Shown: piece after piece, positions 36,322 through 48,600 of the stretch | How the letters are laid out: each line of letters begins with the position of its first letter | Position numbering within the stretch: position 1 is the stretch's first letter | Source: Streblospio benedicti | Taxonomy: Eukaryota; Annelida; Polychaeta; Spionida; Spionidae | Assembly (NCBI GenBank): GCA_019095985.1 | Contig: CM032663.1 | Span: 35,812,509 to 35,876,508 of the forward strand | Length of the DNA: 64,000 nucleotides | Direction of reading: 5' to 3' | Notes under the pieces: generated by a model | The model's database searches: none | What the model was told of the DNA's origin: nothing | The model's input: only the letters and a program-made list of their open reading frames with translations | Translations under genes and position numbers: made by a program

Positions 36322-39300
36322 GTTTGCAATTGAAAATTATATAACATGAATAAGGAAATCAAAATATTAACTTTAAATGTTAGGGGCATTGTAGACTCTA
36401 GAAAAAGGAATACAATATTTGCATGGTTACGTGAGCAAAATGCTGATGTATGTTTTTTACAAGAGGTACACTGTACAAATGTAAATGTAAAAAATATGAA
36501 AAGGGACTGGAATGGAAAGTCCAACTTTTGTTTAAGTAATAGTCCCCATAGCAAGGGTGTTGCGATTCTCTTTAAAGAGAATCTGACAATAAGTGTAAAG
36601 GGCAACACATCAATAAATGATGGAAGGACCCTTATGGTAAATTGTGAAATTAATAAGAAAGTATATAATTTTGTTAACATATATAGTCCCAACAGGGAGG
36701 GAGAACGTATAAAGTATTTGGATCAGGTTTATGAATGGTTACAATCTAATTCTGATAATACAGCAAATATTATCTTGGGTGGGGATTTCAATTGTTGTCT
36801 TAATGACAATGATAGAGAACCTAAAACTCACTTAAAGGACAAAAGTAGACTCAACTTTAAAAATTTGATTAATAACTTAGAACTCACAGATGCATGGTAC
36901 TCAAATAATGTAAAACGAAGTGGGCAAAGATATACATGGAATGATAGTAAAACAGCGAGTAGATTAGACTATTTGCTAATTGGAAGTGAGGTTAGTAAGG
37001 TGATTAAATCAATATCAACAAAAACAGTTATCAGTGATAACATTGGCGAACGAACCAGTGATCATAAAGCTGTTATTATGACAGTAGCAGCGACCTCTTT
37101 ATCAAGAGGACCAAACTACTGGAAGTTAAATGTGTCACTGCTTAAAGATGAAACATATTGTAAGGGTATAAGAGAGATCATAACAAAATTTAGAAATAAT
37201 GATATAATTGATACAAATAGCCTAAAATGGGAACTTTTTAAGAAATCTGTAAAAGAATATTCAATAAGATATGGAATCAAAGTTGCAAGAGAAAAACGAC
37301 AATATGTTATTAAGCTGGAAAAAGATTTAGAAAACATTGAAAACAAAACTGTAAAAACAAATATTGACTTGATTGAAAAGGGTAGAATACAAAAGGAATT
37401 AGAACTATACTATAATAATATTGTGAGGGGTAATCAAATTAGAGCTAGAGTTAAGAAGGAATTACATGAGGTAGAAAGTCATAGAGATGTTCTAAAGAAT
37501 ATAGAAAAAACAAGACAACAACATAATGTAATTGAATGTCTAGAGGTAAATGATAAAGATATATATAACCATGAAATAATATTAGAGCAGATAGGATTAT
37601 TTTACACTAAGTTATTTACATCAAATAATCCAAGTGTTGAAAACATTACAAACCTATTAGAGAATGTAAAATTGAATAAAATATTAAATAATAATCAGAA
37701 GAAAGAACTTGAGAAATACCCTGAGTCAAATGAATTTATAAATGCGATTGAACACATTAAAGAAGATCGCGCCCCAGGCCTTGACGGAATTGGTATTGAG
37801 TTTTATAAAATATTTTGGGAAGACTTAAAAGATCTGTATACAGATATGATTGACGAAGTATGGCTATTTGAAATACTGCCATTGTCAATGAGAACGTCAG
37901 TCATATCTAGCATATTCAAAGATGGTCTTAAAACAAGGCTAACAAACTACCGTCCTTTAAGTCTGAATAACACTGACTATAAAATAATAGCATGTATATT
38001 TGCATCTAGAATGAAACGTGTCCTAGGAACATTGATTAATTTTGATCAATGTGCTTATCTGAAAGATAGGTTTATTGGTTGCAATGTAAGGAACATTATT
38101 GATATATTTGAATACTGTGAATCATATAATGTGCCAGGCGCCTTGCTCTGTATGGATATGATGAAAGCATTTGACTCTTTGGAGCATGATTTTATGTGGC
38201 TTACACTTGAAAAATTCAACTTTGGGGTAAATTTTATTAAATGGATCAAAATATTGTACTATGAACCCAGATTCAAAGTTAAAAATAATGGCTGGCTATC
38301 TGGCAGCTATACCATGGAACGGGGAATTAGGCAGGGATGCAGCATGTCAAGTCTGATCTTTATATTAGTAATGGAAGTTTTGGCAACTATGGTAAGAAGT
38401 AACGAAAACATTAAAGGAATTGAAATTAACAATAACGAACATAAATTAGTCATGTATGCAGATGATGTTACTTTTATTCTGAAAGACAAAGACTCTGTGA
38501 ATCATGTAATTGACACGGTGAACACATTTAGTGATTGTGCTGGTCCAAGAATAAGCTATAAGAAAACAAGGGGAATTTGGATGGGGCCTCTAAAAGATGA
38601 AGGTATGAGGATATTTAGAAATATTGTATGGACTGGAAAACCGATTAAATGTTTAGGAATTTATATAGGCCATGATAAAAGTATGTGTACTGAACTAAAT
38701 TGGGGAAAAAAACTTGTAAATATAGAAAATACTTTAAATACATGGAAAAAGGCACGGCTAACAATTATGGGGAAAATAGAAATAATCAAAATTCATGCTG
38801 TTTCAAAAATAGTGTACACAGCAAGTGTGATAGATATACCTATAGAAGTGGTAAAAAGTTTGAAAAGCATGTTTTATCTTTTTTTATGGGGAAAGAGGGA
38901 TAAAGTAAAGAGAAATCATATAACTCAAAACTTAAATAGAGGAGGAATGAAAATGTTAGATATAGACTATTATATGAATGCGTTACAAGCTGCATGGATA
39001 CCAAGATTCCTTAATATAAAAGGAAAATGGCAAGACCCTTTTTCCATGTACATTGAAAAAATAAATATGAATAAAGAATATATATTTAAAACTAACTTTA
39101 CTAATGAGAAATCATTTCCAATAATAAATAATATTCCAAGTTTTTATAGGAATATTATTTTATCTTTCAATAGAATGAAAACTATAAAAGACTTCAGTCT
39201 TTTAAATAGCAGTGAAATCTTGAATATGCCCATTTGGGGAAATACTCATTTCAAAATTGGAAATACATGTCTATACTTAAAAGAATGGATGAAAGCTGGA

Positions 39301-40239
39301 AAGATGTATGTAAAAGATTTTGTAACTGATGATTTGGAATTATTAAATGATACTGAACTATATAACGCTATAAATAATAAACAAAATGTGTATATAGAAA
39401 TGACAATCATCAAGAGTTCTCTGTACAGAAAGCTTAAAGATGTATCTTTAGTTAATAGTTTAAGTGTAAAGAATACACCAATAGATACTATTTTAATAAA
39501 GAACAAACTTTTGGATATTAATAATGCAAAAAGTAAAATATTTTATGACATTCTCATGTCTAAAAATAATGCTAGAGGAAATATGGAGGAGGTATATTCA
39601 AACCGTTTTGGTTTCGAAAAAACAGAATAGAAACATGGAAAAAAAAAATATATACAGGAAAAATTATAGACATTAAGATTCCAAAATTGAAAGAATTTAA
39701 CTTTAAGATTTTACATAACATACTTCCAACTGGAAATTACTTATCAAAATTTAAGAATATTAGCAAATATTGTGATGCATGTGGACAAGTTGAAAACTTG
39801 GAGCACATGTTATATAATTGTGAAAAGAATAAGGCATTTATGGGAAATGGTTTCTCGTGTCTTAAAGTGTAATGTTAACTTGAAACAAATTATATGTGGG
39901 TTTATTAATTACGATTCAAGCCAGAAATTGAAATGTTTGAACTATATAATAGCTATTATTTCATATTCAATTTTTAGAACTAACTCCATCTGTAAATTTA
40001 ATAATGAAAATTATGCACATAAGAATATTGGACAAATTGTTAAAGAAAATCTGATATATTATAAATTGATTATAGACAACACAGATTGCGAGATATTAAA
40101 TATTAGATTTATTGATAGTATTTTGCATGAAATATGTATTTAAATGTATTATGTAAATTTTCAGACATTTCAGTTTTTTTTTTCAATTTTTCACCATAAC
40201 CTATTCATATTGTAGATGTATCTGTATTGTTAATAAATA
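36322..40239 (+). mobile_element. Tx1/L1-like LINE, nearly intact
   Basis: The main frame 36346-39630 (1094 codons) starts with an APE-type endonuclease: LNVRGI, CFLQEVHC, GGDFNCCLND, SRLDYLLIG and TSDHKAVI. The reverse transcriptase follows: NYRPLSLNN, LCMDMMKAFDSLEHD, GIRQGCSMSSLIF and the catalytic VMYADDVTF. A C-terminal C-C-H-C motif (CDACGQ, EHMLYNC) lies near 39772-39825 in a continuing frame. The frame is lost near 39620 in a run of A and again near 39830, and the terminal segment ends at 40143; an unbroken ORF2 would be about 1260 residues. No ORF1 precedes it. The element reproduces by target-primed reverse transcription in this clade. Only two small indels separate it from an open ORF2, so it is young. 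Clade assignment from motif style is inference. Confidence 0.9.
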
Positions 40240-40549
40240 ATAACATTGCTGCACGGATCCTAACTCTAACGAAAAAGCATGATCATATAACTCCTGTTTT
40301 GAAAAGCTTTCACTGGCTCCCTGTCAAGCAATGCATAATTTTCAAGATTCTAACACTTACTTTCAAATGCCTCACTGGACTTGCGCCATATTACCTGTCT
40401 GAACTCTTACAACCATACTCACCACCTAGATCTGTCCATTCGACAATCCAAAAGTCTTGCATCACAACTAAAGCACAAATTTGTTTAAGGAGGCCTACAA
40501 ACGTACATGAACATTTAGTGGTATTTACGCTATAGAAATTGTATTGTAT
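40240..40549 (+). mobile_element. CR1/L2-type LINE fragment, right part
   Basis: Repeats the last two thirds of the fragment at 35769-36258, from TAACATTGCTGCACGGATCC onward, almost identically. With the left part it brackets the Tx1-like LINE. Confidence 0.85.
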
Positions 40550-41060
40550 ATGTTGAAAGACATTTTCACCTATGTTAAGAGTCATTTGCTAAATTATGTA
40601 GGAGTTCCACAAGAGCATAATATTATCAGCTTAGTTTGAGGTGCAACTACTAATGGTCTTAGCCGTCACAATTGATTTCGTTTATAAATAAATCTATTGT
40701 ATCTCTTTGAAAATTAGATATCCAAGTTAATGATATATGATTCACATTCAAACTAAACTACAGGATTTTCAACACACTTACACAGACGTTGATGTATATT
40801 AATAGCGTAATGTAAGTAGCGTAATGACGTAGTCCCAATATTACCACCAAATCCAACAACACCAACGTACACTCATTCAACATGGAAACCACTTATATAC
40901 CAGATTGAGATCCCACGTGATTTGAATGGGCCATAAGAGAAGAAATTCATGAAAGATTGTATCAATCTTCATCAGACATGAAGGGAGGACCTGCTGGCCC
41001 TGGCAGCGTAGCTTCCCAATAACCTACGAACCGAGCCAATCGTGGGGTTACTTCGTGACG
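40550..41060. repeat. Right remainder of the lectin-derived 5' module
   Basis: Continues the module (GTGCAACTACTAATGG, CATTCAACATGGAAACC, GGACCTGCTGGCCCTGG). The part near 40720-40785 repeats 36268-36320 left of the LINE, completing the long direct flanks. The following spacer to 41714 is the transporter's upstream region, with no element identified. Confidence 0.6.
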
Positions 41061-41714
41061 CGACGTCACACGAAAGAAATATGGCGGATGTTTTATGAAA
41101 ATGTGTAAGTTCGTTCAACATCCAGTAGTATTCATAAATTGTATTGACATGTTGTTCATTCGTATAGTATGTGAATGACATGTGGTGAAATCAGCCCTGT
41201 GTCTCGTATCAAAAGCTTGGCTGAGTATCACAATGACGATGTTGTCATCCAAAAATAACCGCTACAATTCTCGCATATTTCAGATTGGCCTTTGATTTAA
41301 CGGAATCAAGGTCACGGTATTTTTCCACGACAGTGGTCACTATTGTTTCAAACATAGATGTACAATAACTGTACATGTAGGTTATCATATCTACAGCATT
41401 TTCTATTTGAACAACACCAACAGCAGCTTATCAAATGTTGCATCAGCAATATGAACATGAGTGTTATATTGTTCGAACATTACATCATAGTTCTAAGTAC
41501 TGTGCACGTTGTTTATATTCTGAAATATAATAGACAATTAGCATTAACACTATGCTATGGATATAATATTAATTTGATTTCTTTAAAACTCTAGCATGTC
41601 CATCAACACCTAATACTCGTGCCATCGTCATACAACTTCCGGATCTTCCTTCCTGTACTTATATTGAGATACATGCATATTATAACGAACGATTGAATCA
41701 TTGCTAATAGCAGC

Positions 41715-42830
41715 ATGGATTCAAACAAAATCGCCAATGACCATACCAGTCTTTTGAAGGTACGTGGAGATGACACCGATGATGACACGGCCTCTTGTGA
41801 AACTCTGGATGAAGAGTCTCTTCTATACTGCGGCAAATACACTTTTCTTGCTATATGCTTAGGAGTTCTGTTCAACGTACTCCTGTGCTTTGGCGTTGCC
41901 TCCGTACAGATTCTTGATGGATCAGTGCCTCATTTCGAACTAAATGGACTTAGATTTGCCGTTCAGATAGTTGTTCCGTGTCCATTCATCATTTGGAGAA
42001 AATGCGATCTACTTTTGCCCCGGTCGCAGTGTTTGCCACTTTTAGGAGTTCTACTTTTAGTGATCGCTTACAATGTGAGTTTCTACACGGCTGCTACATA
42101 TTTACCTGCTGGCATACTGAGTGGTGTCAATGGCGTAATTGTGATTCTAATGAGTGGCCTGTTAACAATATGTTATCCCCGAGAACGCAAGCCTCAGGTT
42201 TATGTTTCGGCATTGGTTGGATTGATTGGAATACTGCTGCTTATGTATCCCGTCCCGCATGCTGCCCCAATCCCAAGCCCCTGGAATTGGACTAATCCGT
42301 GCGACTGTCAAAATGGAAATACAACTTACTTACACAACGTAGAAGCTAACAGTTTCACTGTTGGCGAATCTGGACAGTGGATTGGTTACATTCTGGTTAC
42401 AGTGAGTGCGTTATGCGACTTGTTTTCAATGAGACTTATAAACGCATACATACCTGATGTTTGCTGCTTTGTCAGAACATTTTGGCTTGGAGTTATTGGC
42501 ACAATAGTGTGTATGCTATTCTCATTATCTATTGAAGAAATGAAACTGCCTTCGCATTCTATATGTATATTCCTTTTAATTCTCCATTGTCTTGGAACAT
42601 CTGTTCATACCACACTTATGGAACACTGTGCTACGTACATTCCGAAAGCCGTGTTCATATTTCAAAGAAAATTGCAATATCTAATGGCTATTGTGTTGCA
42701 GTATACTCTACTCATCGGAATTCAGCCATCAACGGGAAGTTGGGCGGAAATAACCGGTAATTTTTTAGTGTTTTTCAGTGGAATCATAGGGCCTATATGG
42801 AGCATCGTTAAATACAGACAACGTAATTAA
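41715..42830 (+). CDS. SLC35G-like membrane transporter (DMT/EamA fold), single exon, intact
   Basis: An uninterrupted frame of 371 codons from an ATG to a stop. A hydrophilic N-terminus of about 40 residues, rich in Asp and Glu, is followed by about ten hydrophobic segments (roughly 44-64, 75-95, 106-126, 132-152, 160-178, 222-242, 250-270, 282-302, 314-334, 345-365). This is the drug/metabolite transporter plan of two five-helix halves. The loop between halves carries NWT and NTT, possible N-glycosylation sites. SLC35G-type proteins are single-exon in many animals and their substrates are poorly known, so no substrate is proposed. No intron is needed. A broken second copy lies at 26136-27095. 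Confidence 0.8.
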   Translation: MDSNKIANDHTSLLKVRGDDTDDDTASCETLDEESLLYCGKYTFLAICLGVLFNVLLCFGVASVQILDGSVPHFELNGLRFAVQIVVPCPFIIWRKCDLLLPRSQCLPLLGVLLLVIAYNVSFYTAATYLPAGILSGVNGVIVILMSGLLTICYPRERKPQVYVSALVGLIGILLLMYPVPHAAPIPSPWNWTNPCDCQNGNTTYLHNVEANSFTVGESGQWIGYILVTVSALCDLFSMRLINAYIPDVCCFVRTFWLGVIGTIVCMLFSLSIEEMKLPSHSICIFLLILHCLGTSVHTTLMEHCATYIPKAVFIFQRKLQYLMAIVLQYTLLIGIQPSTGSWAEITGNFLVFFSGIIGPIWSIVKYRQRN

Positions 42831-43197
42831 TTGAACAAGGAAATGAAATTCATAGTTACGACTACACTTTCCGAACAAAGGGGCAATGATTTTATCACTT
42901 ATAGTGACTGACCCACCTAAAACAAACAAATACATAAATGAATGGATATGCTATTATGCATCAAAGTGCAGATCTAATGTTGACAACTAACGCTGCCCCA
43001 GCGCTTTGTGTAACGTTAGGTATAATGATGATGATGATGTTGGGTTAAAGTTGTATCAGTGCCTGAATTTCTCTGATGTTTACAGTAGGAAGTAATTACA
43101 TGAATAGCTGGTAATACAGTATTAGAATATTTTCTATTATATTTCTCATAACTATGTTTTAAATTTTACTTAATGAATATCTTAAAATGTAATTTGC

Positions 43198-43203
43198 AAT
43201 AAA
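43198..43203 (+). promoter_or_regulatory. Candidate polyadenylation signal of the transporter
   Basis: AATAAA lies about 370 nt after the stop codon and is kept in the other block version (near 27453). Position and conservation make it a fair candidate. Confidence 0.45.
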
Positions 43204-43468
43204 CACTAAGCGCAGTTGTACGGCAACACTCGTGAATAAATCGTCATAGACCTGTTGTTCCAGAGTGACCCCACAGCTCAAACCATATACCACTATAAGC
43301 TTTCCAGTCGTATACTCGGCTCCTGGTAGTGTTTGGTCCACCATGGAAATAAGTTAATGAATATATTCATATATCAAACTTTGTGGTGTCAACCAATTTA
43401 TGATTACACATGTAATTGTACTAGTCAATTGTTTGCGTCGCTTCAGCAGTGTTTCGTTCGTTTGTAAC

Positions 43469-43972
43469 TATGTATGTATGTATGTATGTATGTATGTATG
43501 TATGTATGTATGTATGTATGTATGTATGTATGTATGTATGTATGTATGTATGTATGTATGTATGTATGTATGTATGTATGTATGTATGTATGTATGTATG
43601 TATGTATGTATGTATGTATGTATGTATGTATGTATGTATGTATATGCATTATGTATGTATGCATTTATGTATTTATGTATGTACCATGTATGTATGTATG
43701 TATGTATGTATGTATGTATGTATGTATGTATGTATGTATGTATGTATGTATGTATGTATGTATGTATGTATGTATGTATGTATGTGGTGTATGTATGTAT
43801 GTATGCTTCAGCATGTATCGTTTGTAACTATGTATGTATGTATGTATGTATGTATGTATGTATGTATGTATGTATGTATGTATGTATGTATGTATGTATG
43901 TATGTATGTATGTATGTATGTATGTATGTATGTATGTATGTATATATGTATGCATGTATGTACGTATGTATG
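43469..43972. repeat. ATGT tetranucleotide microsatellite, version 2
   Basis: Two long ATGT arrays (about 43469-43797 and 43829-43972) separated by a short unique piece. Each array is introduced by a similar leader (GCTTCAGCA, then CGTTTGTAACTATGT or CGTTCGTTTGTAACTATGT), so leader and array appear duplicated as a unit. Confidence 0.95.
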
Positions 43973-44064
43973 TTTGTCTCCGGATAAGCTAGAGCTTTTA
44001 TGCTTTGTCCTATTTCGTTTAAACTTTACGCAACTATTTGATATGACGCGACACCAAAGTGATT

Positions 44065-44270
44065 TGATTTTGGGCACTTTGCCAATTAAAGTGTGTTTTC
44101 CATAGTGCCATTTTGGGTTCATTTTCAACATTTTCTGCAATAGTGGTGTTGATCCTTGTGAGAAAGCATTCAAACTTTATACAATGCTAACATGCCTACT
44201 GAACATTAACTGTATTCAATTTTGGCACTTTGCCAATTAGAGTTTAGCTTTCAGAGGGCCATTTTGATTA
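44065..44270. repeat. Short direct repeat with GGCACTTTGCCAATT
   Basis: The word GGCACTTTGCCAATT followed by AAAGTGTG or AGAGTTTAG and then TGCCATTTTG or GGCCATTTTG occurs at about 44072-44115 and 44223-44262. The same pair exists in version 1 (28133-28250). It is a small repeat of unknown origin. Confidence 0.5.
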
Positions 44271-44689
44271 TTTTTTTTCTTTCTATTTTTCCACTATAGT
44301 TTCAATACTGTTCGAAACATGACCATCGAATTGGCATAGTGGGTATATTGGAATAAAAGTGCTCAGAGAGCACAGCGTTACCATATTAATGTCAACTCAT
44401 GGGCAATAGATATTTACTTTAGCCATGTTTAGAAAGCACCTGCAATCCAATGCCAATACATAGATGTAGGATGAGTCACGCATCAATTAAGACTGTTTTC
44501 TGCTTTGATTGCAATATTTATTGCCCATGGGTCAATGTTGCCAGGACCAGATTGACGGCGTCCACACGTGGAGGATTTTGCACTGATGATAGAAGCGGCG
44601 GCTTCAGACCGTGGCACACTCCAATTTTGTGGCCTAAAGAGATCAGCAAACCCACGGCACATATGCACCAGGGTGTGTTCATCTAACAA

Positions 44690-45100
44690 GAGAAGGCCCC
44701 GAATCTACTAGATTCGAGGGTGTTGGTCCCTACGATGTTGTCCTTGCGATCATTTCTGCGGCCACCTCTTGAAGACACTAGATCGTACGACATTTTGGTC
44801 GCATTTATTTGCGATCATTTGTGAAAGGGGCTTAAGTTGTTCAACCACCGTACCTCCTTGCGAGCATTTATCACGCCCGTTGGCACTGTCTAAACTTCAG
44901 GTGAGGGAGGTTTGTGTTGTACAAAAGATGCACAAGGACGTACGATGGTTGAGCAACGCTCCCGTGATGGCTTCAAATCACCCTGCGACCGTAAAACGGT
45001 GTGCGCCACTCGCATGAAATCATGTGAGTAGATACAATGTTGTGCAACACTTGTGCAATGTAACATTTTAAAAATCAATAGCTGCGCCAGTCTGCGACCT
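44690..45100. repeat. DNA-element fragment, part of a palindromic cluster
   Basis: Contains two segments that recur next door. 44740-44835 (CTTGCGATCATTTCTGCG, CACTAGATCGTACGACATTT, GTGAAAGGGGCTTAA) is repeated directly at 45372-45465. 44885-44965 (CTTCAGGTGAGGGAGGTTTG, ACGATGGTTGAGCAAC) is repeated inverted at 45258-45335. No coding capacity. Confidence 0.6.
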
Positions 45101-45625
45101 AAAGCCTCTTTCACAATTGCGTTGCGAGCCATTAGCGACAACTCTTGGCGATCACGTTCGCATACGTTGCACGAGCAAATCGCATAAGTCATACGTGCGG
45201 TCTCTTCTGTTGCAGGCGACATTACGATCGCAAGTGAATTTCAAACATGTTCAAAATTCAGTTGCTCAACCATCGTACCTCCTTGTGCGTCTTTTGTACA
45301 ACACAAACCTCCCTCACCTGAAGTTTAGGACAGTGCCGACAGGCGTGATAAATGCTCGCCAAAGCATGTTCCTTGCGATCATTTCTGCGACCACCTCTTG
45401 AACACACTAGATCGTACGACATTTTGGTCGCATTTATTTGCTATCAATTGTGAAATGGGCTTAAAACTGAATTTTGATCATGTTCGAAATTCACTTGCGA
45501 TCGTAATGTCGCCTGCAACAGAAGAGACCGCACATACGAGTTATGCGATTTGCTCGTGCAACGTATGCGAATGTGATCGCCAAGTGGTCGCTAACTGCTC
45601 GCAACGCAATTGTGAAAGGGGCTTA
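45101..45625. mobile_element. Foldback MITE with ~175-bp inverted repeats, carrying a nested fragment
   Basis: Left arm 45101-45268 starts AAAGCCTCTTTCACAATTGC; the right arm 45458-45625 is its inverted match, ending CAATTGTGAAAGGGGCTT. The arms share CGTTGCGAG, GCATACGTTGCACGAGCAAA, TCTCTTCTGTTGCAGGCGAC and GATCGCAAGTGAATTTC in inverted orientation. The loop 45260-45465 is a piece related to 44740-44965, so one element appears inserted in another. Terminal GGGGCTTAA words suggest TTAA as target, but clean duplications are not seen. Confidence 0.7.
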
Positions 45626-45639
45626 AACTGACGGCTAGT

Positions 45640-48600
45640 CCGTCTTAGTTGTTTAGGCACGTGCTAAGATGTCCCATTAACATGACAACGGGGAATGTAA
45701 GGGCGCACCTTCGTTAAAAGTAGGCAGTAGTTACGTCAAAACGACGTAGCTACGCCGGAAAGTGTGAGCGCGGGTAGGGGCCATCTCGGTGCGGGGTCAA
45801 TTAAGGAGTTAATTGACTAGCTATAATGGTGACAATGCTACAATTGTCCCAACCCACACCTCTAACTAACTTTTGCCCACACCACCATTTCATTGTGCAA
45901 AGGTGGTAGCGGAGCCTTTCAGAGGTCCCATCCCTCGGAGATCCGCATCGATCTGCTTTGATGCTCTCTGCTCTCAACGCCACCCTGCTAGCAGCTTCAC
46001 ACCAAAACAATAATTTTCCCTTTTCGACAGTGACTATTTGATGCGTAGTTGTGAAGAGAAGATTATTTATTTATTTTATTGATTGTATTCTCGGTTGGCC
46101 TCGCACGGCCTTGCCTCTGCATGCCTTTGCAAGAGGTCTGCAAGGCTCTGCAAGGCTTTGTCAGGTTCCACAAGCATGTGCTTCCGTTCCCAAGCAACTC
46201 ATCTAGTCAAGTCCTGTCTCGATGGAAACACCACTCGTTATCGCAACCCTTCACATTGCTCTGCCCAATAGAGACCAAAAGCCATTCAATAGCCAGCTTA
46301 CATCAGCTAACTATCCAGTCGCTCGAATTTACATTATACTTCCCCGTGGTGTCATGCAGATTAATAAATAGCTAGACCTAGCACTAAACCTTAGTTAGGA
46401 TAATGTCAACTATTTCCAACGTCAGCGTAACTCCAGTCATATAACGATTTAACTGATAAATGGTAATTTTAATATATTTGCAATTTTGCAAGTTCTGATG
46501 TGTTCAATTCACCAAATATTTATTTCCCTCAACACACTACATTCTTTTTTTTTCCCACAAAGGCCTGCTTTAGATCTTAATTGAGCTTTGTTTGAGTTTA
46601 AGAAAGTAATATTTGCGTATGAAATCAAAATGCCCACTACTTTTAATATTATTTGTAAAAGCTACATATTATTATATCAAGTTAGAGGATCTTTAACACT
46701 GCATTTCTTAGTTTAATAACTTCTTGCTTACATATATTAAGCTTTTGTTCCCTTAAATTCATTGCGTTCTGTGTAATTAAACACAACGATAAATTTCACA
46801 ATGTCTCGTACATCCTGGTTAATTAACATACACATGTAATATTTCAAGCTGGTTCATTTTTGCTTGGATTTATTGCCACGTGATGACTGTGTCTTGTATT
46901 TGGACTAGGAAGTAGCATCAGATCACGCCTGCCTCTTCAGCACTGGGAGCGCATTCAAAGCACGCACCATAGAATAGTTATATGTCACATTTTCATACCC
47001 CACAGTCACTGGTACCTTAGTAAAGCCGTTGTGGGTAACTCCTACTAGCTCCGGAGGTCCAAAAACATCCAAAGTTGTAAGTCACACGGTAATTTCTACT
47101 AGCTTGGGAGTAAACCAAAACAAAGATGAAGGCATATAGCTGTCGATTCAAATGTTTTTTGCAACATTTGTTGATTATTGTACTAAAATGCATACAGTGT
47201 ATTAGGTATGTGTTAACACTTACTTTTATCGAACTCATGTCAAATCATTCAATTAGTTCATGAATCAGGTTTTTAAATTGTCATTCATGTAGCCCGTAGT
47301 TTGTTGAAGTAAGTCAAGCAACAACAACATCTGAACTTATCGACATACGGGTTCAATACATGCAACCTAAGCATACATGCCTATTGTTGACACACATACA
47401 ACTTTTTTGATAAGGGAATATTTGACCCACCCTGAGAATCAGATGTCAAGATATGACATCTGATACTCAGAGTGCATTTACCGCAAGTCATTCTAATATT
47501 GTGCAAATAATTACATGTAACTCGACCCTTCTAGACACACACTTCTTCAAATTTCAAATCAGGGGGCTAATGACTTTGCCACACTAGTGAAAACATTTTA
47601 AATGGGAGTATCGCTGTAATTGGTGGCGCATGCTATTTTGTATGGATAATATAATATGATCATTTGATATGTCATCCTTCCTGCTGCATGACCTCATAAT
47701 AATAACACTTGTACCATGAGATAAAGTGATGTATCATTAACAACTGATTGTGCGTTTTTGTGAAGGATGAAATTCACGATCTCAGGCTCTCCTTATACCA
47801 CACGACCAGTCATATGTGTAGATCAGGCCAGCCTTCCTGCACGTTCAGAGACATTCATAGGGTCCAGACCACTATATGAATGCTAAATTGTAAGATCTAT
47901 CAACACTGTGATAGCTACGGCCCCTCTGCTTTGCGTAGCTTTTGTTCGCAGAAAATTTTATTTCTCTTCTGTAGAGTATTCAATTTCCGGCTGCTGAGAA
48001 GAAAAATAATATGGGCATGACAATTTATGAAGAGGACCATGAAAATGGTCCTATTACAGAGGTGGTCTCAATATAGGGTGGTCTTAATTGGAGGTTCTAC
48101 TGTATTTTCGGAAGCACCGGCGTTTTAGGACCGAATTTTGCTAAATTTGTATTGAATTGGTGGTCTGAGTCCTACCGAGTTAGCTTTATAATCCACTAAG
48201 GATTAGGCTTTGCACACGTTGACTACTTGCCTACGGATACATGTATATTTTGTCTTAATATTCTTTTGTCTATCCTTTATCGCCGAACCTTTTAAAAACC
48301 ATCAGGCGTGTGCATGGCGCTCGATAGATCACCGTGCCCTGTGCTATTTTCTTGCAACTGTTTTGTAGTTTTTTTTTTTTATTTTTTTTTTTTTTTTTTG
48401 GGGGGGGGGGGGGGTGGGGGGGGGGGGATTTTTGCCTACATGTGAATTGTGAATTTGAAATTTTCCATTCAAAATAACTCATGACACCCTCTTGAGTTTT
48501 ATTGATTTCCATATAATTTTGGAGGTCGTTTTTTTTCTGGAACACATGTTGAATTTCTTAGCACAAGTCCAGCTAGTCCATTTTAATAATCCATTTATCG

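Larger units (their letters stand above)
31936..44402. repeat. 12.5-kb duplicated block, version 2 (clean)
   Basis: Colinear counterpart of 16083-28396. Here the transporter is intact, the LINE is nearly intact and base runs look normal. The spacers 31936-33199 and 33400-35264 within it contain no recognised gene; a short hairpin lies near 32270-32310 (GGGAGATA / ATCTCCCA). Confidence 0.85.

Noticed and set aside
36294-36692. Minus-strand open frame over the LINE start
   Set aside because: It is the shadow of the endonuclease frame on the plus strand and is broken the same way in the other LINE copy.
43400-44105. Long open frames of repeated MYVC and THIY residues
   Set aside because: They are translations of the ATGT microsatellite in all frames and lack gene structure. 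The same applies to 27705-28147.
46095-46170. GCAAGG-rich patch as a possible regulatory site
   Set aside because: Only a few irregular word repeats, with no known motif or gene next to it.
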